64,000 nucleotides of DNA, taken from contig NZ_JACHHH010000004.1 of the NCBI RefSeq assembly GCF_014202695.1, positions 104,622 to 168,621 on the forward strand. Reading direction: 5' to 3'. This document shows positions 53,545-61,929 of the stretch, one piece after another; within the stretch, counting starts at the first letter, position 1, and the number at the start of each line of letters is the position of its first letter. The translations under genes and the position numbers were made by a program. This stretch comes from Oribacterium sinus. GTDB lineage: Bacteria > Bacillota > Clostridia > Lachnospirales > Lachnospiraceae. Under the pieces are notes generated by a model, which was not told the origin of the DNA, searched no databases, and was given only the letters and a program-made list of their open reading frames with translations.

Positions 53545-53730
53545 GTACTATAATAAATCATAAGCTATAAATATTTACAGGCTATAAATATTCACAGGTT
53601 GTATGCTTAAAAAGCTGAGTTATGCAAAGATAAGAACTTTTAAGGCTACATCTTACATATAGGACAAAAATATAAGCATGTAAAAGAAAGAATATAAGGT
53701 AAAAATAGAAATATAGAGCAAAGGATAGCA

Positions 53731-54357
53731 ATGGATAAAAAAACAACAGTATTTTTGGCAAAAAAATTATTTACAGAATTGGTCTTTAATACCGCTTACA
53801 TTGAAGGTGTGAACGTTACCTTCCCTCAGACGCAGACTATATTGGATGGCGGAATCGTGAATCAGGTACCGGTTTCCGATATACAGACAGTGCTGAACCT
53901 AAGAGATGCCTGGCGCTATTGTATCAACAACTTTGAAAGCACGACAAACTATGACTTCCTTTGTAAATTAAACGAAATGGTATCTCGCAATGAAAGCTTG
54001 GCTTGGGGAAGTTTGAGAACAGGCAAAGTCGGCATCAGCGGAACGGAGTATATGCCTGAAATACCCAGGGAAGATGAAGTAAAGGAACAGCTACATAAGA
54101 TTCTTTCCATATCCGATACGGTTGAGAAAGCATTGGAAAGCTTTTGCTATATCGTCTATCATCAGCTCTTTTGGGATGGGAACAAAAGAACAGCAACAAT
54201 ATTTGCCAGCAAAATACTTATGGAAGCAGGGATGGGCATTCTGAGTATCGGAAAGTCTGAAGGAGAGAAGTTTAACGAGACTCTATTACAGTATTATGAT
54301 ACGGGAGACAGTAAGGAGCTAAAGGAATGCTTAAAGACTTGCATACTTTCGATGTGA
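53731..54357 (+). CDS. Fic family protein
   Basis: A 208-residue Fic-domain protein. The active-site loop reads HQLFWDGNKRTATI, with the catalytic His and the phosphate-binding GNKR (instead of GNGR), as in Doc-like and some class II Fic proteins. The N-terminal helix NTAYIEGVNVT fits the inhibitory motif (S/T)xxxE(G/N), so activity would be self-restrained. Enzymes of this group transfer AMP or phosphate to proteins; the target is unknown. It stands alone after the pilus operon. Confidence 0.88.
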   Translation: MDKKTTVFLAKKLFTELVFNTAYIEGVNVTFPQTQTILDGGIVNQVPVSDIQTVLNLRDAWRYCINNFESTTNYDFLCKLNEMVSRNESLAWGSLRTGKVGISGTEYMPEIPREDEVKEQLHKILSISDTVEKALESFCYIVYHQLFWDGNKRTATIFASKILMEAGMGILSIGKSEGEKFNETLLQYYDTGDSKELKECLKTCILSM

Positions 54358-54532
54358 TTATAGACTATCTCTGTAAATCGGAAGAACTTTAAAACATTTT
54401 CCTCATTCTATGGTATAGTGGTTAAGAAATTATCAATCTATCCTTGGGGGCAGATGAAAAAAGTAGCTTGAGAAACTTGAAAAGTGTTGAAAAGAAAACC
54501 CGAACAATGAAAGAAAATGGAGGAAAAGTCCG

Positions 54533-55084
54533 ATGGCATTACAAGTAGAAAAAGGAAGACCGGCACAGAATGAAGGCAGAAGCAAGAAGGAGCTTGCGGT
54601 TTACGATTATCTGGACAAGCAGGGCATTGCCTATGAGAGAGTAGACCATCCTGAGGCGCATACCATGGAAGATTGTATTCCCATCGAAGAAGCTTTGGGA
54701 GCAAAGGTTTTCAAGAACCTGTTTTTAACCAACGGTAAGCATAGCTATTACTATTTGCTCCTGATGCCGGGAGATAAGCCCTTTAAAACCAAGGAGCTTT
54801 CCGCACAGCTTGGCGTATCCCGTCTTTCCTTTGCTGAACCGGAGGAGATGGAAGAGGTGCTGGGATGTACACCGGGCTCTTCCTCCATTTTCGGACTGAT
54901 TCATGATAAAGAGGATCTGGTAGAGCTTTTGGTGGATAAGGATCTGATGAAGGAAGAATATCTCTGTGCCCATCCCTGCCATAACATTGCCACCTTGAAG
55001 GTGAAGACATCCGATCTTTTTGGCAAGTTCTTAAAGTCCACAAAGCACTATAAGACAGAGGTGCAATTAAAGGGCGAGGAATAG
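54533..55084 (+). CDS. YbaK/ProX-type aminoacyl-tRNA deacylase
   Basis: The 183-residue protein has the editing-domain pattern: RVDHPEAHTMEDCIPIEEAL then GAKVFKNLFLTNGKHSYYYL, KPFKTKELSAQLGVSRLSFA, and LGCTPGSSSIFGLIHDKED. It is closest in plan to prolyl-tRNA editing proteins (ProXp/PrdX), which remove alanine from Ala-tRNA-Pro. The conserved Lys in AKVFKNL is present. A GGAGG ribosome site lies 9 bases upstream of ATG 54533. Confidence 0.88.
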   Translation: MALQVEKGRPAQNEGRSKKELAVYDYLDKQGIAYERVDHPEAHTMEDCIPIEEALGAKVFKNLFLTNGKHSYYYLLLMPGDKPFKTKELSAQLGVSRLSFAEPEEMEEVLGCTPGSSSIFGLIHDKEDLVELLVDKDLMKEEYLCAHPCHNIATLKVKTSDLFGKFLKSTKHYKTEVQLKGEE

Positions 55085-55160
55085 GACAATAGAAAAAGAC
55101 GAAGTGTAAATAAAACGGTAAGAACATCGAAAAATAAAGCGTTAAGAACATCGAAACTCC

Positions 55161-55190
55161 TTGACATAGGGCAAGTCTCCATGCTATCCT
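55161..55190 (+). promoter_or_regulatory. Promoter of the rpmG-secE-nusG operon
   Basis: TTGACA (55161-55166), 18 bases, TATCCT (55185-55190). About 85 bases separate it from rpmG. Confidence 0.6.
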
Positions 55191-55274
55191 ATAGCAGAAC
55201 TTGGGGCAACGCCCTATTTTTTATGCACTAATTTCGTAGTCATGCGAAGTTAAAAATCATTGGAGGTGAAAGCC

Positions 55275-55424
55275 GTGCGTACAAAGATTATATTAGCATG
55301 TACAGAATGTAAGCAGAGAAACTACTTTATTACCAAAGAGAAGAAGCTTCATCCGGAGCGTATGGAAGTAACAAAGTTTTGCAAGTTCTGTAAGAAGCAC
55401 ACGCTGCATAAGGAGACAAAGTAA
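55275..55424 (+). CDS. rpmG: Ribosomal protein L33
   Basis: A 49-residue protein from GTG 55275: [49 protein letters not shown]. Two CxxC pairs form the zinc site (zinc-binding type L33). GGAGGTGA lies 7 bases before the start. The stop overlaps the secE start (TAATG). Too short for many gene callers but unmistakable. Confidence 0.95.
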   Translation: MRTKIILACTECKQRNYFITKEKKLHPERMEVTKFCKFCKKHTLHKETK

Positions 55425-55624
55425 TGCAAGATGAAAAGAAATCCGGAGGAGCCGGATTCATTGCAGGGTTAAAATCTGAATTTAAGAAGATTGTTTTCCC
55501 CACACGTCAGGAAGTGATTAAGCACTCTGTTGCAACCATCGTTCTTAGTGTGTTGGTAGGCCTTTTGATTACAGGTTTAGACATTGCTATGAAGTGGGGT
55601 CTTGGATTGATTCTTGTAAAGTAA
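55424..55624 (+). CDS. secE: Preprotein translocase subunit SecE
   Basis: A 66-residue single-pass membrane protein: a short cytoplasmic amphipathic part GLKSEFKKIVFPTRQEVIKH, then the transmembrane helix SVATIVLSVLVGLLITGLDI. It stabilises SecY in the translocon. It starts on the last base of the rpmG stop and is 10 bases before nusG, the standard gene order. Confidence 0.95.
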   Translation: MQDEKKSGGAGFIAGLKSEFKKIVFPTRQEVIKHSVATIVLSVLVGLLITGLDIAMKWGLGLILVK

Positions 55625-55634
55625 AGGTGGGAAT

Positions 55635-56165
55635 ATGGCAGAGAAGAACACAGAAGCCCGTTGGTATGTAGCCCATACCTACTCCGGCTATGAGAACAAG
55701 GTGAAGATGGACTTAGAGAAGACCATTGACAACCGTGGTCTTCAAGATGTGATTTTAGAGGTCAGCGTTCCCATGCAGCCGGTTATTGAAGTAAAGAATG
55801 GCGTAGAGAAGAAAACCGACAAGAAGATGTTCCCGGGATATGTTCTGGTGAACATGGTGATGAACGATGAAACCTGGTATGTGGTTAGAAATACCAGAGG
55901 CGTTACCGGATTCGTCGGTCCCGGATCGAAGCCGGTCCCCCTTTCTGAGGAAGAGATACTGACCTTAGGCTATAGAAAGTCTGAAGTTTTGGTTGACTTC
56001 GCAGAGGGAGACACCGTAAGCGTAGTCTCCGGTGCTTGGAAGGATACCGTTGGTGTCATTACAGAAATCAATGACCAGAAGAAGACCGTCACCATTAACG
56101 TGGAAATGTTCGGTAGGGATACTCCTGTTGAGCTTTCCTATGGTGAAGTACAGAAGTTAAGATAA
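55635..56165 (+). CDS. nusG: Transcription factor NusG
   Basis: The 176-residue protein has an NGN domain (ARWYVAHTYSGYENKVKMDL ... MFPGYVLVNMVMNDETWYVV, RNTRGVTGFVG) and a C-terminal KOW domain (FAEGDTVSVVSGAWKDTVGV). It binds RNA polymerase to modulate pausing and couple transcription to translation or Rho. The following 108-base gap contains a GC hairpin (CCGCTTGCAAAGCAAGCTCG) before rplK. Confidence 0.96.
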   Translation: MAEKNTEARWYVAHTYSGYENKVKMDLEKTIDNRGLQDVILEVSVPMQPVIEVKNGVEKKTDKKMFPGYVLVNMVMNDETWYVVRNTRGVTGFVGPGSKPVPLSEEEILTLGYRKSEVLVDFAEGDTVSVVSGAWKDTVGVITEINDQKKTVTINVEMFGRDTPVELSYGEVQKLR

Positions 56166-56273
56166 GATTTGGTAATACCCGAGGGATTTTATCCCATGGA
56201 GTACATTTAGCCACCGCTTGCAAAGCAAGCTCGTGGGAGGGTTTACCCGCAATTACCACAAGGAGGTGCCTAT

Positions 56274-56699
56274 ATGGCAAAGAAAGTAGAAGGATACATT
56301 AAATTACAGATTCCCGCTGGAAAAGCAACTCCAGCACCCCCCGTTGGACCTGCATTAGGACAGCACGGGGTTAACATCGTTGCCTTCACTAAGGAGTTCA
56401 ATGCTAGAACTGCTAATGAAGGGGACATGATCATTCCTGTTGTTATTACCGTTTACGCAGATAGAAGTTTCAGCTTTATTACAAAGACTCCTCCTGCTCC
56501 TGTTCTCATTAAGAAAGCTTGTAAGCTGCAGAAGGGTTCAGGCGAGCCAAATAAGAATAAAGTTGCTACTATCTCCAAGGCTGACCTTCAGAAGATTGCC
56601 GAGACTAAGATGAAAGACTTAAACGCTGCATCATTAGAATCTGCAATGTCCATGATCGCAGGTACCTGCAGATCTATGGGTGTTAAGGTAGAAGAGTAA
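56274..56699 (+). CDS. rplK: Ribosomal protein L11
   Basis: A 141-residue protein with [20 protein letters not shown] and [17 protein letters not shown] at the N-terminus (site of thiopeptide interaction with 23S rRNA) and the C-terminal [22 protein letters not shown] domain. It forms the GTPase-associated stalk base. AAGGAGGTG ribosome site. rplA follows 19 bases later. Confidence 0.97.
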   Translation: MAKKVEGYIKLQIPAGKATPAPPVGPALGQHGVNIVAFTKEFNARTANEGDMIIPVVITVYADRSFSFITKTPPAPVLIKKACKLQKGSGEPNKNKVATISKADLQKIAETKMKDLNAASLESAMSMIAGTCRSMGVKVEE

Positions 56700-56718
56700 A
56701 AGAAGGAGGCTTTGATAC

Positions 56719-57411
56719 ATGAAACAGGGAAAGAGATATGCCGAAGTGGCAAAGGCTGTAGATAGACAGGTTAAGTACGCTGAGTTGGACGCAATTCAGT
56801 TGGTAAAGAAGAATGCAACTGCTAAGTTCGATGAGACTGTAGAGTTACACATCAGAACCGGTTGTGACGGACGTCACGCTGACCAGCAGGTTCGTGGTTC
56901 TGTAGTTCTTCCTGCAGGAACCGGTAAGAACGTTCGTATCTTAGTATTCGCTAAGGACGCTAAGGCTGATGAGGCTTTGGCTGCAGGCGCAGACTTCGTT
57001 GGTGCAGATGACCTTGTACCAAGAATTCAGGACGGTTGGTTCGACTACGATGTAGTAATCGCAACTCCTGATATGATGGGTGTAGTTGGACGTATCGGAC
57101 GTTTGCTTGGACCTAAGGGCTTAATGCCAAACCCAAAGCTTGGAACCGTTACTATGGATGTAGCCAAGGCTATCGCTGATACTAAGGCCGGTAAGGTTGA
57201 GTACAGACTGGACAAGGCAAACATCATCCACGTTCCTGTCGGAAAGGCTTCCTTCTCCGAGGAGCAGTTAAAGTCCAACCTGGATGCATTAATGGCAGCC
57301 ATCGTAAAGGCTCGTCCATCTTCCTTAAAGGGAACCTACCTGAAGTCCATCACCTTGACTTCTACCATGGGCCCCGGCGTGAAGTTAGACGGATTACAGT
57401 TCGGCGCATAA
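56719..57411 (+). CDS. rplA: Ribosomal protein L1
   Basis: A 230-residue two-domain protein with [34 protein letters not shown], and the signature [18 protein letters not shown] then [20 protein letters not shown]. It forms the L1 stalk and represses its own mRNA in many bacteria. In most Firmicutes rplJ follows within a few hundred bases; here a palindromic repeat and about 4.7 kb of other genes intervene. Confidence 0.97.
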   Translation: MKQGKRYAEVAKAVDRQVKYAELDAIQLVKKNATAKFDETVELHIRTGCDGRHADQQVRGSVVLPAGTGKNVRILVFAKDAKADEALAAGADFVGADDLVPRIQDGWFDYDVVIATPDMMGVVGRIGRLLGPKGLMPNPKLGTVTMDVAKAIADTKAGKVEYRLDKANIIHVPVGKASFSEEQLKSNLDALMAAIVKARPSSLKGTYLKSITLTSTMGPGVKLDGLQFGA

Positions 57412-57425
57412 TAAAAATTTTAAGT

Positions 57426-57624
57426 AGGCTATAAAAAATCAAAAAAATTTTCTAAGCAATATAGGTCTGAAACGGGGCACGCTCTCGCTAGCTTCGCCAC
57501 GTAGCGGATACTAAGCGAAAAACTGCGTTTCTCTTGTTTTTCGCAAGTACCGACGGGCTCAGACTACCCCGGATTCAGACCTATATTGCCGAAAATTCTC
57601 TATTATTTTGATTTTTTATAGCCT
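57426..57624 (+). repeat. Large palindromic repeat, intact single copy
   Basis: Best-preserved copy, 199 bp. Outer arms AGGCTATAAAAAATC (57426-57440) and complement (57610-57624); second arms GCAATATAGGTCTGAA (57456-57471) and complement (57574-57589); GGGG/CCCC; block CACGCTCTCGCTAGCTTCGC; hairpin CGCTA...TAGCG; hairpin GATACTAAGCGAAAAAC/GTTTTTCGCAAGTACC; and GACGGGCTCAGACTA. Nine T follow, so transcripts leaving rplA would end here. Confidence 0.9.
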
Positions 57625-57670
57625 CTTTTTTTTTCTGTCTGCCAAGGGACATACGATCAAATAACATCAT
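57581..57670 (-). pseudogene. 5' remnant of the AbiEii-type partner of AbiEi
   Basis: Directly after the AbiEi stop, AAAGGAG and ATG begin a frame MMLFDRMSLGRQ that after about 12 codons enters a run of nine A and then the palindromic repeat, ending at TAG 57581. The position is where the AbiEii nucleotidyltransferase toxin is normally encoded. Identity of the remnant is inferred from position and coupling, as 12 residues are too few to be sure. Confidence 0.4.
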
Positions 57671-57671
57671 C

Positions 57672-58421
57672 CTAATCTACTCCTTTATTAATAAGCTGTT
57701 TAAGATCCTTGGGGGCATATAGTAGCCACTTTGGGTGAAAAATATTCTCTCTTATTTCCTGAGTTAGATAAGTTTTGCTGGAAGAGGAGCATGAAATACA
57801 TTTTAAGAAAAAATCTTTGGAAAGAGATAAATCCTTTTTATAAAACTCCAAAATATATCCAACTTTTTGGTAAAGCTGCTTTTTACTATAGCCTTCTAAA
57901 ACATCCAGTAACTTTTCTTCATTTAGAGAGGGAATCAGTTCCAGGCATCGTAAAATTTCCTCAAGCCCTGCGATTTTGTCCATGTCAAAAATACTATCAA
58001 TGACAGTACGTTCAAGGGATGTTACTCTCACTCTGTTATTCATATCCGATATCTCTATAGCATTTGCCTTTGGAAGTGGTATATACTCTATTCCGTCATA
58101 AGTAAAAGGACGAACATTTTTGCACGTGGAAAAATAAACTTCGTAGAATACTTGATTGGCATAGCCGTAGTATTCAAATGCGCTATGATGAGAGATACAA
58201 GCATCTTGTGTAACTTGTGATGCTATTTGAAACCTATTGGCTATGGGCTGTTCGGTTTCCATACTGATTACGATGTATAGATTACGCCTTACACGTTCGA
58301 TATATCCCCTATTTAGATAAGTTTTGATTTGCCAATCAGCAGCTTTTTCGGATCCGCAGAGCTGAACCATGTCTACATAACTGAAACATCGTAAACGTGC
58401 TAATTCTTTATATAAATCCAT
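57672..58421 (-). CDS. AbiEi family antitoxin
   Basis: A 249-residue protein with an N-terminal winged helix (CFSYVDMVQLCGSEKAADWQ then IKTYLNRGYIERVRRNLYIV) and a C-terminal domain with SHHSAFEYYGYANQVFYEVY and VRVTSLERTVIDSIFD, the layout of AbiEi antitoxins of type IV systems. AbiEi represses its own promoter and counteracts AbiEii. Here AbiEii is missing (a 12-codon stub only). TTGCAGTAAG-type direct repeats upstream of the start could be its operator. Confidence 0.85.
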   Translation of the reverse strand: MDLYKELARLRCFSYVDMVQLCGSEKAADWQIKTYLNRGYIERVRRNLYIVISMETEQPIANRFQIASQVTQDACISHHSAFEYYGYANQVFYEVYFSTCKNVRPFTYDGIEYIPLPKANAIEISDMNNRVRVTSLERTVIDSIFDMDKIAGLEEILRCLELIPSLNEEKLLDVLEGYSKKQLYQKVGYILEFYKKDLSLSKDFFLKCISCSSSSKTYLTQEIRENIFHPKWLLYAPKDLKQLINKGVD

Positions 58422-58558
58422 TTGTCACCTCCGACCTTCGTTTCTATTTTACATCAAAATCCTAGGAAATACAGGGTTTTTGATGGAAAATAGAAATTAA
58501 TTATAGAAGATGTTTACGACATAGGTTTTGCAACAGAAATTTGGAGTATTATAGAATT

Positions 58559-58687
58559 TAAGTTGCGCTAAGTTGCAAAAACGTGAAAAATTCTTTATTT
58601 GAAAAATCAAAAACCGCATAAAATAAGGGTTTTTGAAGAGTACAGAGCGGAAATTTAAGTTGCAGTAAGTTGCAGTAAGTTGCAAAT
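58559..58687. repeat. TAAGTTGC direct repeats at helical spacing
   Basis: TAAGTTGC occurs at 58559 and 58569, then at 58656, 58666 and 58676, each pair exactly 10 bp apart. They lie in the 429-bp divergent gap between AbiEi and the exported beta-helix protein. Ten-base spacing puts all sites on one helix face, as expected for a cooperative DNA-binding protein. The rest of the gap is very AT-rich. Confidence 0.7.
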
Positions 58688-58850
58688 AGGCATTTTGCTT
58701 ATAGTGAGAAACAATAAATTACAACAAATTTTGCATTTATTTAATATTTATGCGCAAAAAAATCATAATATTTTCTGAATTTCCTTTTAAACTAAAAAAG
58801 TAAGTCGAAAAAAATACATGTAACTTTTTTTGGAGAAGAAAGGAAGAAGA

Positions 58851-61094
58851 ATGAAATTCAGAAATCAACTTACGTTACTCTTGACCATGACAGGCCTGGG
58901 GCTTCTTTCCCATGGAACCGCATTTGCGGAAACGAGGACAGAGCTTTGGGCGAAGGAAAGCCAGGGCTACGGCGCCAAGCTTCCCTACCTTCGCTACGAG
59001 GCGGAAGAGGGAGTTGGAAGAGATGCGGTGCTGAAGCACTCTACTGCTTACGATGAAGTGGAGATGGAGGCTTCCAACCAAAGCTATGTGCAGTTGACCA
59101 GGTCGGATTCTTCAGTACGCTTTACGGTAAAGAAGGCGGCCAATGCCATGACCCTTCGTTTTACCATGCCGGAGGATGCATCCGGAGAGCTGGAGATTTC
59201 GGTAGAGAGAAATGGAGAGCTTCTTGGAAAGAAAACGGTGGAGCTGGACAACAGCTCTGCCTGGCAGTATGTGAAGGAAAATGATGTTTTTGATGAAAAT
59301 ATAGCCGATTCTCATTCCCGTTTTCGTTTTGATGAGAGACATTTTCTCTTGGAAAATGACAACAAGGAACTAATGGAACTGGAGGCGGATGACGTTCTCA
59401 CCATCCGCAGAACCGATAAAAAAGCGGATGAACTGGGAATCGACTTTATCGAGCTGGAGCAGGCTCCGGAAGCAAAGGGCGCCCCAAGCAACAGCATTTC
59501 CATCACGGACGCTCCTTACAGCGCGGTGCCAAACGATGGACAGGACGATTCCAAAGCATTTCTGGATGCCCTGAAAGACGCGGATGCGGAGAACAAGACC
59601 TTATATATTCCGGAGGGTACCTTCGATTTTGACCAAAAGCTGGTGCTAAGTGCTACAGATATGCGGATTACCGGTGCAGGAATCTGGCACACCCGGCTTC
59701 ATTTTACCTCTGAGGAGCAGGCCGGAGGCGGTATCGAGTTTCTGGACAGCAGTTCAAATGTTGAGATGGATAACCTATACATGGATTCCGAATTAAAGTC
59801 CCGTTTTCATCAGGAGGCAAATTACAAGGGAATCGCCGGCGTTTTGGGAGAGAATTCCAAGCTGCATGACCTCTGGCTTGAGCATTTTGAGTGCGGAATC
59901 TGGGTAGGAGACTATGTGGAAGCGGATAAAATGAAATACACCGACAAGCTGACCGTTTCCAACAGCCGCATTCGAAACAACTTTGCGGATGGAGTAAACT
60001 TTGCCCAGGGAACCAAGAATTCCAAGGTGCAGAACTCCAATATCCGTGGAAATGGCGATGACGGTCTGGCAACCTTTGCCAGCAAGGCAGTTCTGGAAAT
60101 CAAGGAAAATGTCAATGGAGAAGAGCGGGTTCGTTATATCCACACAGAATCCAAGCCGGCAAAGAACAATGCCTTTTTAAACAACACCGTGGAGCTGACC
60201 TGGCGAGCTTCAGGCATTGCCCTCCACGGCGGTGAAAACCATCGCATTGAAGGAAATCTGGTGAAGGACATCACTTCCGGTCCGGGCCTACGTGTCAGCA
60301 CCGTTTTCCCCGGCTACAACTTTGATGACAACCAAAACATTTCCATTAAGAGAAATCTTCTGATTCAGACCGGAACCGACAATGACTTCTACGGTAATGC
60401 TTTAGCTTCCATTCATTTTGAGAAGCTTTTTGGGGAAATGAAGAAGATGAATGTTCAGGATAACCGCCTGATTAACTCTCCCCATGGAAAATATTCCGGA
60501 AACTTCTATATTCCGGAAGAGGGTACAACAGAAATTACTTTAAGAAATAACGAAGAGAAAAGTATTGATGTAGAGCCAATGCTGGCAGAGGAAGAGAAGA
60601 ACTTCGCGCCATTATCCGAGGAAGAAAAGCTGGCAGAGGAGCAGAAGAAGGCGGAAGAACTAAAGAAGCAGGAGGAGCTAAAAAAAGCGGAAGAACTGAA
60701 GAAGGCGGCTGAGCAGGCGGAGCAGGCAAAGCATGAGGGTGAACAGCCCGGCTATGACGGCGCCCTGAATATCGAGCTCCACGATCAGGAAGAAATTCCA
60801 GAAACCGCAAACTTCAAACTCTATTGGTTCTCCGGCGAGACCGAGGAAAACGGCAGAACCGTCCGTTACTGGGTGAAGAAGCTGGAAGGCATTCATCTGG
60901 ACGAGTCCATGGAATATTCCCTTGAGGACGGCACCAAGGTCTTCAACTTTACCCCGGATGACATCCCGGAGTATATTCCCATTTCCGGCACAGCCTTTGT
61001 AGAGGACTACTACTATGAGGGAGAGGACTGGATTCGTTGGGAAAGTCCGGAAGGGGTAGAGTATGTGAAAATTCGGTATTGGAGCTTGAAATAA
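58851..61094 (+). CDS. Exported right-handed beta-helix glycoside hydrolase-like protein
   Basis: About 747 residues. Signal peptide LTLLLTMTGLGLLSHGTAFA. A beta-sandwich (about 30-200) that may bind carbohydrate precedes a pectate-lyase-type beta-helix with YSAVPNDGQDDSKAFLDALK, TLYIPEGTFDF, ITGAGIWHTRLHF and NNFADGVNFAQGTKNSKVQN then SNIRGNGDDGLATF. The GAGIW and DG...GDDG pattern is like GH87 alpha-1,3-glucanases. A Lys/Glu coiled-coil stretch (about 590-645) and a C-terminal beta domain follow. ATG 58851 (GGAAGAAG ribosome site) is the likely start; an upstream TTG frame is not supported. Confidence 0.78.
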   Translation: MKFRNQLTLLLTMTGLGLLSHGTAFAETRTELWAKESQGYGAKLPYLRYEAEEGVGRDAVLKHSTAYDEVEMEASNQSYVQLTRSDSSVRFTVKKAANAMTLRFTMPEDASGELEISVERNGELLGKKTVELDNSSAWQYVKENDVFDENIADSHSRFRFDERHFLLENDNKELMELEADDVLTIRRTDKKADELGIDFIELEQAPEAKGAPSNSISITDAPYSAVPNDGQDDSKAFLDALKDADAENKTLYIPEGTFDFDQKLVLSATDMRITGAGIWHTRLHFTSEEQAGGGIEFLDSSSNVEMDNLYMDSELKSRFHQEANYKGIAGVLGENSKLHDLWLEHFECGIWVGDYVEADKMKYTDKLTVSNSRIRNNFADGVNFAQGTKNSKVQNSNIRGNGDDGLATFASKAVLEIKENVNGEERVRYIHTESKPAKNNAFLNNTVELTWRASGIALHGGENHRIEGNLVKDITSGPGLRVSTVFPGYNFDDNQNISIKRNLLIQTGTDNDFYGNALASIHFEKLFGEMKKMNVQDNRLINSPHGKYSGNFYIPEEGTTEITLRNNEEKSIDVEPMLAEEEKNFAPLSEEEKLAEEQKKAEELKKQEELKKAEELKKAAEQAEQAKHEGEQPGYDGALNIELHDQEEIPETANFKLYWFSGETEENGRTVRYWVKKLEGIHLDESMEYSLEDGTKVFNFTPDDIPEYIPISGTAFVEDYYYEGEDWIRWESPEGVEYVKIRYWSLK

Positions 61095-61167
61095 GCTTTA
61101 AAATAGGATAATGCTCGACAGAATTCACCATTGTGATATACTTTTATGTAAAGTGAAAGGTGAATTT

Positions 61168-61890
61168 ATGGGCGATTATATATTATATTTAGATGAAGCA
61201 AATAAAAATTCTACGAATCCATTTTTTTGTTTGGCTGGTATAGTAATTAGGCGTGATGAATATGAGAATTCATTAATTCCAAAAGTAAATGACCTTAAAG
61301 ATAAATATTTTTCTACAACTAGCATAGTGTTCCACTATACAGAAATGAAGAAAAATATCAATGAATTTAAAATGTTTATCGACCAAAATCAAAGAGCGAA
61401 TTTTTGGCAAGACTTTAATAAAATGCTCTCGTTAATTGATTTTACGACGTTAGGAGTTTATTTTGATGCAGAAAATTTTAAATCTGCTTATAGAGTAAAA
61501 CATAATAAACATTATAATTACGCCTTTATCAATCTACTAAATAATTATATGACTTTTCTGAGGTATAAGAATCAGTCGATGGGATCTATTGTGTTTGAAT
61601 CTAGGCAGTGGAATGAAAATGCTGAAATACAGAGATGCTTTATGCATATGCTGGAATGTGGTACAGACATCTATTCTGCCAAGGAATGTAATGAGCTTTT
61701 GTCTACTTTGAGTTTTTTTACAAAGAAGGATAATTGCGCCGGACTACAAATTGCAGATTTTGTTCCGGATTCTTTCATCCGAGAGCTTAATGGATCAAAG
61801 AATTTTTATAATGTTAAAGCTATCTTTCTCGAACGGTTGTTTGGGATAGAACAAAATCAACAGACAACCTTGGGTTTAAAAGCATTATGA
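61168..61890 (+). CDS. DUF3800 family protein
   Basis: A 240-residue protein beginning MGDYILYLDEANKNSTNPFF then CLAGIVIRRDEYE, with the DUF3800 Asp/Glu near the start and CAGLQIADFVPDSFIRELN near the end, which resembles an RNase H-like fold. The family is found mostly in mobile and defence regions; function untested. ATG 61168 has AAAGGTGA upstream; the frame extends 19 codons further without support. AT-rich relative to its neighbours, consistent with transfer. Confidence 0.8.
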   Translation: MGDYILYLDEANKNSTNPFFCLAGIVIRRDEYENSLIPKVNDLKDKYFSTTSIVFHYTEMKKNINEFKMFIDQNQRANFWQDFNKMLSLIDFTTLGVYFDAENFKSAYRVKHNKHYNYAFINLLNNYMTFLRYKNQSMGSIVFESRQWNENAEIQRCFMHMLECGTDIYSAKECNELLSTLSFFTKKDNCAGLQIADFVPDSFIRELNGSKNFYNVKAIFLERLFGIEQNQQTTLGLKAL

Positions 61891-61895
61891 TAAAT

Positions 61896-61924
61896 TTGAC
61901 AGATTTATATTAAAAGCATATAAT
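61896..61924 (+). promoter_or_regulatory. Consensus sigma-A promoter of the candidate small RNA
   Basis: TTGACA (61896-61901), 17-base spacer, TATAAT (61919-61924): a perfect match to the consensus. It starts 6 bases after the DUF3800 stop and no coding frame of any length follows. Confidence 0.85.
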
Positions 61925-61929
61925 GAAAG

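Noticed and set aside
53378..53563. 60-codon frame containing VEATGVTPWDMVLYVLDEN
   Set aside because: It ends inside the pilus operon terminator and has no good ribosome site; at most a remnant of a gene I cannot name.
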